From contig JALTEL010000629.1 in NCBI GenBank assembly GCA_027073945.1, positions 1 to 5,491 on the forward strand: a stretch of DNA of 5,491 bases, read 5' to 3'. How positions within the stretch are numbered: position 1 is the first letter of the stretch; each line of letters opens with the position of its first letter. This DNA is from Caldifarciminota bacterium. Lineage in GTDB: Bacteria > WOR-3 > Hydrothermia > UBA1063 > CAJXJZ01. The notes beneath the pieces are model-generated. The model saw only the letters and a program-made list of their open reading frames with translations, did not search any database and was not told the origin of the DNA. This document shows positions 1 to 5,402 of this stretch, piece after piece. The position numbers and the translations under genes were made by a program.

Positions 1-98
1 GTACGAAACTGAATGAGAGCAAACAACACCGCCTAAGCATGTAGAGTCATAGTTCTAGCTATTTTAGGACAGGGGTTCAATTCCCCTCACCTCCACCA
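1..98 (+). ncRNA. ssrA: tmRNA (transfer-messenger RNA), 3' part only
   Basis: tmRNA rescues ribosomes stalled on broken mRNAs by acting first as a tRNA and then as a short message. Only the 3' portion is here; the tag-reading frame and 5' half lie upstream of the window. The sequence shows a T-arm with stem AGGGG (71-75), seven-base loop TTCAATT (76-82) and stem CCCCT (83-87). The 3' strand of the acceptor stem (88-94), discriminator A95 and encoded CCA (96-98) follow. Upstream, the stretch TAAGCATGTAG (34-44) matches a conserved block that I recall near the 3' end of bacterial ssrA genes, just before the T-arm region. A plain tRNA is unlikely because no anticodon or D-arm precedes the T-arm at tRNA distance. 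The following integrase fits ssrA being a common integration target. Confidence 0.9.
72..98 (+). other. Presumed attL core at the ssrA 3' end
   Basis: The gene ends exactly at CCA (98) and an integrase reading away from it starts 175 bases later. In elements of this type the crossover core usually spans the T-loop to the 3' end of the target RNA gene, so that insertion restores the gene. The exact borders cannot be read from one side; 72-98 is an estimate. The matching attR copy of the T-arm and acceptor sequence is not present in the remaining 5.4 kb, so the right end lies beyond the window. Confidence 0.6.
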
Positions 99-105
99 AT
101 ATAAC

Positions 106-173
106 TTCCAATAAAATCCAGAAATATCCAATAGACAACGAAATATAGGGCCTTAATCCATTATCTATGTCCA
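106..173. repeat. Helically phased TCCA words next to the attachment site
   Basis: TCCA occurs at 107, 117, 127, 157 and 170; the first four are separated by 10, 10 and 30 bases, about whole turns of the helix. The copies at 107 and 127 extend to TCCAATA. Their place between the presumed att core and the integrase promoter suits arm-type recombinase sites or another accessory-protein site. The words are short and the DNA is AT-rich, so chance is not excluded. Confidence 0.3.
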
Positions 174-191
174 GTGAAATACAGTAAAGTT

Positions 192-274
192 TAGGGGCAA
201 CCAATAATTATAGGGGCAATTTAAGGGGCATCTTTGTATCATATGAAAAAATACCCCTTAAGGAGTTGCCCCTA
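192..274. promoter_or_regulatory. Repeat cluster and nested inverted repeats over the integrase start
   Basis: TAGGGGCAA occurs at 192-200 and 211-219 and in inverse form at 266-274, touching the A of the integrase ATG. Nested inside, TTAAGGGG (221-228) has its exact inverse CCCCTTAA at 254-261. The 211-219/266-274 pair (9 bp) and the 221-228/254-261 pair (8 bp) could stack into one long hairpin with a 25-base loop. The integrase Shine-Dalgarno AAGGAG (260-265) lies partly in the inner stem and partly in the internal bulge. This may act as RNA hiding the ribosome binding site, or as DNA operators or arm-type sites bound by the integrase or a regulator. A -10-like TATCAT at 237-242 sits in the loop without a clear -35. 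If that is the promoter, the transcript would lack the left arms and the repeats would act only as DNA. Confidence 0.55.
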
Positions 275-1527
275 TGCCTAAAGTGAATGAACCATTAACT
301 GATAGAAAAATAAAAGCGGCTACCGTGAAGACTGGGAAAAAAACAACCAAATTATTTGATGGTGGTGGCTTATATCTTGAAGTAAACTTGAAAAGTGCCA
401 AACGATGGCGATTGAAATATTACTATGGTGGTAAAGAAAAGAGAATATCTCTTGGAACATACCCAACAGTATCATTAAAGGCTGCACGTACAAAAAGAGA
501 AGAAGCCAAACAACTTCTTGATAATGGCATTGACCCATCTCAGAAAAGAAAGGAAAAGAAAGAGCAAGCGATTCAAGTTCAAGAAGAGTCTGAAAATACT
601 TTTTCAAGGTCTGTTTCACTTTATCTAGAACACTTACGTCCAGAGAGAGATGAAAAATACTGGAATAGTGTTGAAAGTGCATTTGAAAGGTTAATCAACC
701 CTATCATTGGTGCAAAAAATATTAATGAAGTTTCACCTAAAGATATTATAGTTGTTTTAAACCATATTCAAAGTAGAGGAACAATAGAGACTGCCCACAG
801 ACTTTTTACGCAAATTAGCAGCGTGTTCAAGTATGCTGTTTCTCACGAACTTTCGGATAGAAACCCATGTAGTGATATGGAGAAAAACCATGTACTAAAA
901 AAGGTACAAACACAACACTATGCAACCATTACAGATAATGAGCAGATTGGAAAACTATTATATGATATCAATAAATACACAGGTGCCTATACTGTCAGAA
1001 TGGCTCTAAGCTTTGCTCCATATGTTGCGATTAGACCTTATAACATTAGATTTGCTCGCTGGAAAGACATTGACTTTGACGCAGGGTTTTGGAAGATTCC
1101 TGCTGAAGAGATGAAAACAAAACAAGAGCACATTATTCCTCTTACAAGCAGCTCCCTAAAAATACTTCTGGAAGTACAAAACTTTACTGGTGACGAGGAG
1201 TATATTTTTCCAAGTGATAGAAATCCAAACAAACCTTTTAGTGATACTGCTCTAAATAAAGCCCTCACAAGAATGGGATATGATAGTACTAAACTCGTTA
1301 CACATGGTTTTAGGGCTATGTTTTCAACTATAGCAAATGAACAATCTAATTTTCGCTCTGAGGTGATAGAAACACAACTCGCTCATAAAGTAGGCAATGA
1401 AGTCTCAAGAGCTTATAATCGTGCCCAATACTTGCAAGAACGTAAAGAGTTGATGCAATGGTGGTCTGACTATTTAGATGAACAAAAATCAAATTATATC
1501 AATCACCTAAAAGAAATCTCCAAATGA
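274..1527 (+). CDS. int: P4-type tyrosine recombinase (site-specific integrase)
   Basis: This enzyme cuts and rejoins DNA at the att sites through a covalent 3'-phosphotyrosine link, here presumably at ssrA. Residues ~6-95 form the DUF4102-type arm-binding domain typical of P4-like integrases (LTDRKIKAA at the start, DGGGLYLEV, then SLGTYPTVSLKAAR). Residues ~108-200 are a core-binding SAM-like region and ~220-400 the catalytic domain. Catalytic residues look intact: R254 (in IRPYNIRFARW), a lysine in MKTKQ (K281 or K283), H344 and R347 (THGFR), H371 (LAHKV) and nucleophile Y381 (SRAYNR). The length of 417 residues is normal for the family. The ATG at 274 has Shine-Dalgarno AAGGAG at 260-265 with 8-base spacing. 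The end overlaps the next gene by four bases. Reading away from ssrA on the same strand is the standard arrangement. It is probably controlled through the inverted repeats over its start. Confidence 0.96.
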   Translation: MPKVNEPLTDRKIKAATVKTGKKTTKLFDGGGLYLEVNLKSAKRWRLKYYYGGKEKRISLGTYPTVSLKAARTKREEAKQLLDNGIDPSQKRKEKKEQAIQVQEESENTFSRSVSLYLEHLRPERDEKYWNSVESAFERLINPIIGAKNINEVSPKDIIVVLNHIQSRGTIETAHRLFTQISSVFKYAVSHELSDRNPCSDMEKNHVLKKVQTQHYATITDNEQIGKLLYDINKYTGAYTVRMALSFAPYVAIRPYNIRFARWKDIDFDAGFWKIPAEEMKTKQEHIIPLTSSSLKILLEVQNFTGDEEYIFPSDRNPNKPFSDTALNKALTRMGYDSTKLVTHGFRAMFSTIANEQSNFRSEVIETQLAHKVGNEVSRAYNRAQYLQERKELMQWWSDYLDEQKSNYINHLKEISK

Positions 1528-2531
1528 GACAACAAAATAAATATGCGCAACACCATTGTGAAAGTGAAATGCTAACCGAGATTTTGAATTGTCCTGAGTT
1601 TGATTATCTTCCAAACCTTTTTACAGAAAACTGCCAAACAGTTCCAAGTAGCAGTGACCAATTCACTGAAAGGGTCAAAAATGCGAAGAAAGCCGTAGAA
1701 CATTGGAATACCAATCCGCAATCTATCGAAAGAGAACCTTATCATTTTATCACGATGCTTTTAGGTAGACAGATATATGAAGAAGTACTTCCAGATTATA
1801 AAGATGTCAAGAATGAAGATATTAAAAATAAATGCAAGGGCGGATTAACGATGGAGCATACCATAAAACTTGCCGAGGTAAAAGTTGCATTAGTTTGCAG
1901 GTACCTGCGTTTTATCAAAAATGCTCTTGATTCTTACAGAGAAATCATCAAAGAATATAGTAGCCTACCTAAGAAGACACACATCACACAAAAAATAGTT
2001 GATGATGAACTCGCCACAAAACTAGCTCTTTCTCAGATGAATCAATCACTAGCAGAACAGAATCCTGATTGTACATATATCTTAACACCTGAAAATATGA
2101 AAATCCCCTACCCTATGTTAGACAGTGCTAAAAAAATTGGTATACCCTTTAAAGAGCTTAGGTCCAACTATCCTACTTACCGCTCAGCATTCAGTAGCGA
2201 CACACAATTCACCTATTGCATCTGGACTTATGCCTATTACTTTTTTGCACATCACTTCACATATGAGAAAAAAGAAGATGCCGCCATTTTTGCCTATAGT
2301 ACTATGGAGTATATAAAGCATCTGGTTCACAATACTATATACAACCCTCCGATAGAGTCTACCCCCAGAAATATACTTGATGGCATTGGTGAACTTAAAC
2401 AGCAATCTCCATATCATTTCAACTATCATGATATTTTTCAATGTGATTTTAAGATTGATAGTGACTTTTGTAGCATAGGGATTTATTTTCCAAACACAAA
2501 CATGTCATATACGGAAAACATACCTCAATAA
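1524..2531 (+). CDS. Hypothetical protein, translationally coupled to the integrase
   Basis: I do not recognise this 335-residue protein. Its ATG overlaps the integrase stop (ATGA, 1524-1527). No good Shine-Dalgarno precedes it, so translation probably depends on ribosomes finishing the integrase. The protein looks soluble, with no signal peptide and no clear membrane helix. Residues ~10-60 are polar, ~105-150 look helical (KLAEVKVALV, FIKNALDSYR) and ~155-180 are charged. A dense aromatic/histidine patch lies at 229-247 (including WTYAYYFFAHHFTY), followed by another helical stretch to ~272. Nine cysteines are spread without a zinc-finger spacing. The patch could be mistaken for a membrane segment but contains His, Thr and flanking charges. 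Position suggests a recombination accessory factor or a cargo (defence, superinfection) gene riding on the integrase transcript; neither is shown by sequence. Base composition is AT-rich like the integrase. Confidence 0.85.
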   Translation: MRQQNKYAQHHCESEMLTEILNCPEFDYLPNLFTENCQTVPSSSDQFTERVKNAKKAVEHWNTNPQSIEREPYHFITMLLGRQIYEEVLPDYKDVKNEDIKNKCKGGLTMEHTIKLAEVKVALVCRYLRFIKNALDSYREIIKEYSSLPKKTHITQKIVDDELATKLALSQMNQSLAEQNPDCTYILTPENMKIPYPMLDSAKKIGIPFKELRSNYPTYRSAFSSDTQFTYCIWTYAYYFFAHHFTYEKKEDAAIFAYSTMEYIKHLVHNTIYNPPIESTPRNILDGIGELKQQSPYHFNYHDIFQCDFKIDSDFCSIGIYFPNTNMSYTENIPQ

Positions 2532-2566
2532 TTCAAAAATCTCCCCTTTTCTTACTGCATAAATAA

Positions 2567-2602
2567 CGGTCTAATCTATTCCGAATAAACCGACTCTTTT
2601 TT
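2567..2602 (+). terminator. Possible weak Rho-independent terminator after the int unit
   Basis: CGGT (2567-2570) pairs with ACCG (2589-2592). The helix can continue with interruptions: TA/TA at 2572-2573 with 2586-2587, and TC/GA at 2575-2576 with 2583-2584. This leaves a six-base loop. A run of six T (2597-2602) follows. It sits 36 bases after the stop of the unknown gene and before the alpA operon, where a terminator is expected. The stem has two mismatches and few GC pairs, so efficiency is doubtful. Confidence 0.35.
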
Positions 2603-2640
2603 ACTATCACCTTTATTATGTTATATGCGATACTAACAAA

Positions 2641-2659
2641 GTACAGATGCATCCAGTAC
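2641..2659. promoter_or_regulatory. Palindromic operator candidate upstream of alpA
   Basis: The perfect palindrome GATGCATC (2646-2653) is flanked by GTAC at 2641-2644 and again at 2656-2659, giving a nearly symmetric 19-base dyad with one base of offset. It ends 29 bases before the AlpA start codon, where a repressor or activator of this operon would bind. A possible extended -10 (TGCGATACT, 2626-2634) lies just upstream, which would place the dyad around the transcription start. The promoter reading is weak because no -35 is at the right distance. Confidence 0.4.
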
Positions 2660-2688
2660 CAGACAAATATAACTAAAAGGTAAAAACA

Positions 2689-2901
2689 ATGAAAAATGAA
2701 AGATTATTAAGAAAACCTCAAGTTCTTGAGAAGATAGGAATATCAAACAGTACTTTATACTACTTCATTGATGAAGGCACCTTCCCAAAGCCACTTAAGC
2801 TTGGTAAGAGAACGGTAGCATGGAAGGAAAGTGAAATAGATGAATGGATAAACAAGCTCGAATACTCAATGGCAAGTGAAGGAGTTACCGATGAATCATA
2901 A
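2689..2901 (+). CDS. AlpA-family transcriptional regulator / excisionase-like protein
   Basis: A 70-residue DNA-binding protein of the MerR-like winged-helix type found in P4-like elements. In that family AlpA activates the integrase or helps excision. The sequence follows the family pattern: RLLRKPQVLEKIGISNSTLY (residues 5-24) forms the helix-turn-helix, then DEGTFPKPLKLGKRTVAW (28-45) is the wing, and SEIDEWI (48-54) the closing helix. The length is normal. The ATG at 2689 has an AAAAGG ribosome binding site at 2675-2680, eight bases away. It is the first gene of a four-gene run and its last 11 bases overlap the start of the next gene. A 19-base dyad upstream may be its own operator. The likely targets are its own promoter, the integrase promoter, or both. 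I see no damage to the fold. Confidence 0.9.
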   Translation: MKNERLLRKPQVLEKIGISNSTLYYFIDEGTFPKPLKLGKRTVAWKESEIDEWINKLEYSMASEGVTDES

Positions 2902-3199
2902 AACCATCCGCCAGACCATCAAAGCTCATACATCCGACCCACAGGTCAATATCAGATTACTAAAAAGTCTTGGCATCGACATCACGAAAGATGGCTTTTT
3001 CAAAGTACGCCCAGATGAGAGAACCCCATCGTGCAAAGTAAATGCCGACGGCTCTTTCCACGACTTTGGCAGCGGAGAACACTATAGTGACATCGTATCA
3101 CTCTTTTATGACGGATACAACGCTTTTGGTTCGCTCGCAGATACGATGGAGTGGCTTTGCGATGAGCTGAATATTCCTTGGGAGGTGGATAATGGGTAA
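2891..3199 (+). CDS. CHC2-like primase N-domain protein lacking zinc ligands
   Basis: A 102-residue protein resembling the N-terminal domain of DnaG/P4-type primases, which normally binds zinc and helps recognise the DNA template. It matches the family around DERTPS (42-47), the following KVNADGSFHDFGSG (49-62) and the helix DIVSLF (67-72). The usual ligands are absent: the CPxH position reads VRP, and the CFGC position reads DFGS. C48 and C90 do not fit the zinc pattern. ATG 2891 is chosen because AAGGAG (2879-2884) sits six bases upstream. An in-frame GTG at 2876 would put that site inside the gene. It overlaps alpA by 11 bases and the Toprim gene by 8. It probably acts as a separate subunit with the next two proteins. 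Family assignment rests on the residue pattern only. Confidence 0.75.
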   Translation: MNHKTIRQTIKAHTSDPQVNIRLLKSLGIDITKDGFFKVRPDERTPSCKVNADGSFHDFGSGEHYSDIVSLFYDGYNAFGSLADTMEWLCDELNIPWEVDNG

Positions 3200-3929
3200 G
3201 CCTAAACCAGATATTGACCCGTCATTGTATAAACTTGGAACAATAGCAGCATCAAAGGTTTCCGTATCACTACAAAGTGATGAATGCCCATTGCACATAG
3301 TCAAGCAAGAGTTCAACGATTTTGAGGATTTTGACTGGGACAATAATGCACACAGAAAAGCTTTTTTAGATATAGCACCACAATGGCTCTATGAAGAAGC
3401 CCACGAAATTGACCGTGCCCGCTTTCACAATATGGTACGGCACGACCCTGATGAGGATTGTCTGGTTGCGGGATGCTTCGATGAGGAGTTTAATCTTCTA
3501 TCCTGTAAACACCGGCATAGATGGGGCAAGAAGTGGGTTACAAGAAAAGGTACCCACCCTAACCGTAACCTATTTATCAGGATTCTGCGTACACGGAATA
3601 CACCAGTATATGTCGTGGAAGGTCATAGAGATGCACTAACAGCTGTATTGCTTGGTCTAAACTGCATTATGATTCCCTTCGCTGGATTCAGGCTCCAAAA
3701 TCCAATTTTTCTAATCACGGAGACAAACGACAAAGAACTGATATTCATTGCAGAAGACGAAACTGCCTATAGATGTATGAAGCCGATTGCCGAACAGCTT
3801 ACCCTGTCAGCGAAGGACATCAGTATTATCGAATTAGGCAATACAGCCGAAAAGCTAGATTTGAGCGATTATATCCAACAGTTTAACAGTATACAGGAGG
3901 TCATAAATGGCTTGCGAAATAGAAGATAA
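3192..3929 (+). CDS. Toprim-domain primase-like protein with altered acidic motif
   Basis: Probably the catalytic-core counterpart of a phage/satellite primase, the part that would join ribonucleotides into a primer. Residues ~1-110 are a family-typical but poorly conserved region, including KHRHRWGKKW (106-115). The Toprim domain spans ~137-230: VYVVEGHRDALTA (139-151) supplies the motif I glutamate E143. LIFIAEDETA (183-192) is the second acidic strand, and KLDLSDYI (221-228) matches the conserved KD..DY segment. Standard Toprim has DxD in the second motif; here the first Asp position is A187 if D189 is the second, with E188 and E190 beside it. Metal binding may be weaker or use the shifted acids. 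A strong GGAGG (3181-3185) lies six bases before the ATG. The gene overlaps its upstream neighbour by 8 bases and the helicase by 23, which suggests fixed stoichiometry. Confidence 0.82.
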   Translation: MGKPKPDIDPSLYKLGTIAASKVSVSLQSDECPLHIVKQEFNDFEDFDWDNNAHRKAFLDIAPQWLYEEAHEIDRARFHNMVRHDPDEDCLVAGCFDEEFNLLSCKHRHRWGKKWVTRKGTHPNRNLFIRILRTRNTPVYVVEGHRDALTAVLLGLNCIMIPFAGFRLQNPIFLITETNDKELIFIAEDETAYRCMKPIAEQLTLSAKDISIIELGNTAEKLDLSDYIQQFNSIQEVINGLRNRR

Positions 3930-5346
3930 GACACGGTGGGCAAAGCCCCAAGAGAATCAGACGCTGGTAACTGAAGATTCCCAAAAGGCATTACCCGATA
4001 GTGATAGTTGTATTATAGCAAAAAATGCCGCCTTTACAGTCAACAATTGGCTTCGCGACAACGCAAAAGACAACAAAACATTGAAGGAGCTGGAGAGCAG
4101 AGGTGCCGCTGTTTGGATTTCCACTGATGGTAACTTTTTTTTCAGACCCATCAATGATAACGGTGCGATAAAAAAGCTTGAACCTACAAAAATGAAGACC
4201 GTGTTAAGCAATATGCTTGACAGGGAAAATATCAATATCTTTACTGCCAGCAAAGATGAGATGATTGACATCAAGCGTAATGAGCTGCTGATGTGCGAAG
4301 AGCGTTTCACTCCATTTGTGAATAGTGAGTTTTACCAGAAGGATGGGATGTGGTACCGTACCGCCTTCCGTCCAAGCCGATATCTTCAGATTGAGCGAAA
4401 ACCAGATATATATCGTCATCCAGAAAGGATACTCTGGCTGATAAGTCACCTGTGTAACTACAATGACGAATACTTCAGATGGACACTCAACTGGATAGCC
4501 TTCTTTTTCAAGACACTGAAGAAGTCACAGGTCTCCTTAGTGTTCAAAGGCGAACAGGGCACGGGGAAAGGTATATTGTTTGGAGATATCCTCTCTCAGC
4601 TATTTGGAAAAGAGTTTTGTGTCGTAGTGGATGACGACAGGCTTGGCTCCAATTTCAAAAACTGGCTGAGTGACAAGCTCTTTTTCAACCTGAACGAGAT
4701 AGCCCACGATATGCGGGGAAGAAAAAATGTCAAGAACTTTATCAAAATGCTGGTGACTGACCGCAGTATTCAAGTTGAGAAGAAATATGAGAACGCGGCT
4801 GAGACAGAGATATTTGGCAATGTGCTGATTACTTCCAATGAGAACTATCCTCTTGAGGTAGAGCCAAGTGATAGAAGATACACTGTGTTTATGACTGGCA
4901 AATCTTTAAAAAAGACTGGGGTCGATACGGCACAGTTGATTGAAGATATTCATAATGAACTGGAATCCTTCGCCTATTATCTAAAAACATACGATTGTGA
5001 TGAAAATCTCTATCATACGGCTTTGGACACACCAGAGAAGCAGGCAATGATTGAGGGTACGACGGACAGGTTCACGCTTTTTGTACGGGCGATTGCCAAT
5101 AAAGATATAGATTACTTTAGCATTCTGGAAGAGGAGCAGAACTATCTCTACAATAAACTTATAAGCGATTTTAAAAAGGACAGGATATGCCAATCGGACA
5201 TCAAGCCAGTCTTTGAGGCTATATTCGAGGAGGATATCTCATCCAAAACGCTCTTTAAAAACCTACGGGCCGTCGAGCCGCTGTTGTTCCCTTCCGATAG
5301 AAGACTGATGCAAAAAAGCAATGGCGAATACTATTACAAATTGTAA
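3907..5346 (+). CDS. SF3 helicase, DUF5906/D5-like replication protein
   Basis: A 479-residue superfamily 3 (AAA+-like) helicase that would open and unwind the element's origin as a ring, as the C-terminal half of phage P4 alpha does. Residues 1-130 are an N-terminal region of unknown role. A DUF5906-like stretch (~135-210, including DGMWYRTAFRPSRY and LNWIAFFF) leads into the motor. Visible motifs are Walker A GEQGTGKG (215-222, K221) and Walker B LFFNLNE (258-264, E264). SF3 motif B' lies near 279-294 (IKMLVTDRSIQVEKKY). Sensor 1 is NVLITSNEN (305-313, N311) and the arginine finger is in PSDRRYTVF (320-328, R323/R324). All appear intact. Residues ~390-479 form a winged-helix-like tail. AGGAGG (3895-3900) sits six bases before the ATG. 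The gene overlaps the Toprim gene by 23 bases. No primase catalytic domain is fused to it, which is why the two upstream genes matter. Confidence 0.92.
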   Translation: MACEIEDKTRWAKPQENQTLVTEDSQKALPDSDSCIIAKNAAFTVNNWLRDNAKDNKTLKELESRGAAVWISTDGNFFFRPINDNGAIKKLEPTKMKTVLSNMLDRENINIFTASKDEMIDIKRNELLMCEERFTPFVNSEFYQKDGMWYRTAFRPSRYLQIERKPDIYRHPERILWLISHLCNYNDEYFRWTLNWIAFFFKTLKKSQVSLVFKGEQGTGKGILFGDILSQLFGKEFCVVVDDDRLGSNFKNWLSDKLFFNLNEIAHDMRGRKNVKNFIKMLVTDRSIQVEKKYENAAETEIFGNVLITSNENYPLEVEPSDRRYTVFMTGKSLKKTGVDTAQLIEDIHNELESFAYYLKTYDCDENLYHTALDTPEKQAMIEGTTDRFTLFVRAIANKDIDYFSILEEEQNYLYNKLISDFKKDRICQSDIKPVFEAIFEEDISSKTLFKNLRAVEPLLFPSDRRLMQKSNGEYYYKL

Positions 5347-5356
5347 AACGGTGCTG

Positions 5357-5382
5357 CGTCCCTTGTTTACGTCCCTGTTTGG
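5357..5382. repeat. Short tandem repeat after the helicase gene
   Basis: CGTCCCTTGTTTA (5357-5369) is followed directly by CGTCCCTGTTTGG (5370-5382); the units share CGTCCCT plus GTTT and differ by one T. It lies 11 bases after the helicase stop. Paired copies beside a replication gene could be iteron-like binding sites, but two copies are too few to call an origin. Confidence 0.35.
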
Positions 5383-5395
5383 TAAAAGTTTTACC
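5381..5395. repeat. 15-base palindrome GGTAAAAGTTTTACC
   Basis: Two perfect 7-base arms (5381-5387 and 5389-5395) surround G5388, directly after the tandem repeat. As RNA it would make a five-pair stem with a five-base loop, but no T-run follows, so a terminator is unlikely. It is better read as a protein-binding dyad, possibly part of an origin or operator region downstream of the helicase gene. Confidence 0.45.
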
Positions 5396-5402
5396 TGCAC
5401 TA

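Noticed and set aside
60..98. 3' half of an ordinary tRNA gene
   Set aside because: The T-arm and CCA fit a tRNA, but the preceding bases give no anticodon arm or D-arm, and the TAAGCATGTAG block upstream is typical of tmRNA.
229..273. CRISPR-like or riboswitch reading of the AGGGGCA repeats
   Set aside because: Repeats are 8-9 bases with irregular spacing and no spacer structure, and no known riboswitch core is visible. Operator or hairpin control explains them better.
320..682. Minus-strand open frame of 120 residues
   Set aside because: It lies wholly inside the integrase, is rich in Leu/Phe/His as expected from antisense of an AT-rich gene, and has no recognisable domain.
2125..2316. 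63-residue plus-strand frame inside the unknown gene
   Set aside because: It overlaps the longer coupled gene in another frame, with no ribosome binding site and no known motif.
2876..2890. GTG start for the CHC2-like gene at 2876
   Set aside because: The AAGGAG ribosome binding site (2879-2884) would lie inside the gene, and it is ideally placed for ATG 2891.
3957..4310. Minus-strand open frame of 117 residues inside the helicase gene
   Set aside because: It is a shadow of the well-supported helicase gene. Its apparent hydrophobic stretches come from antisense of Lys/Asp/Asn codons.
5381..5395. GGTAAAAGTTTTACC as a Rho-independent terminator
   Set aside because: The stem is AT-rich and is followed by TGCACTAGG, not by a T-run.
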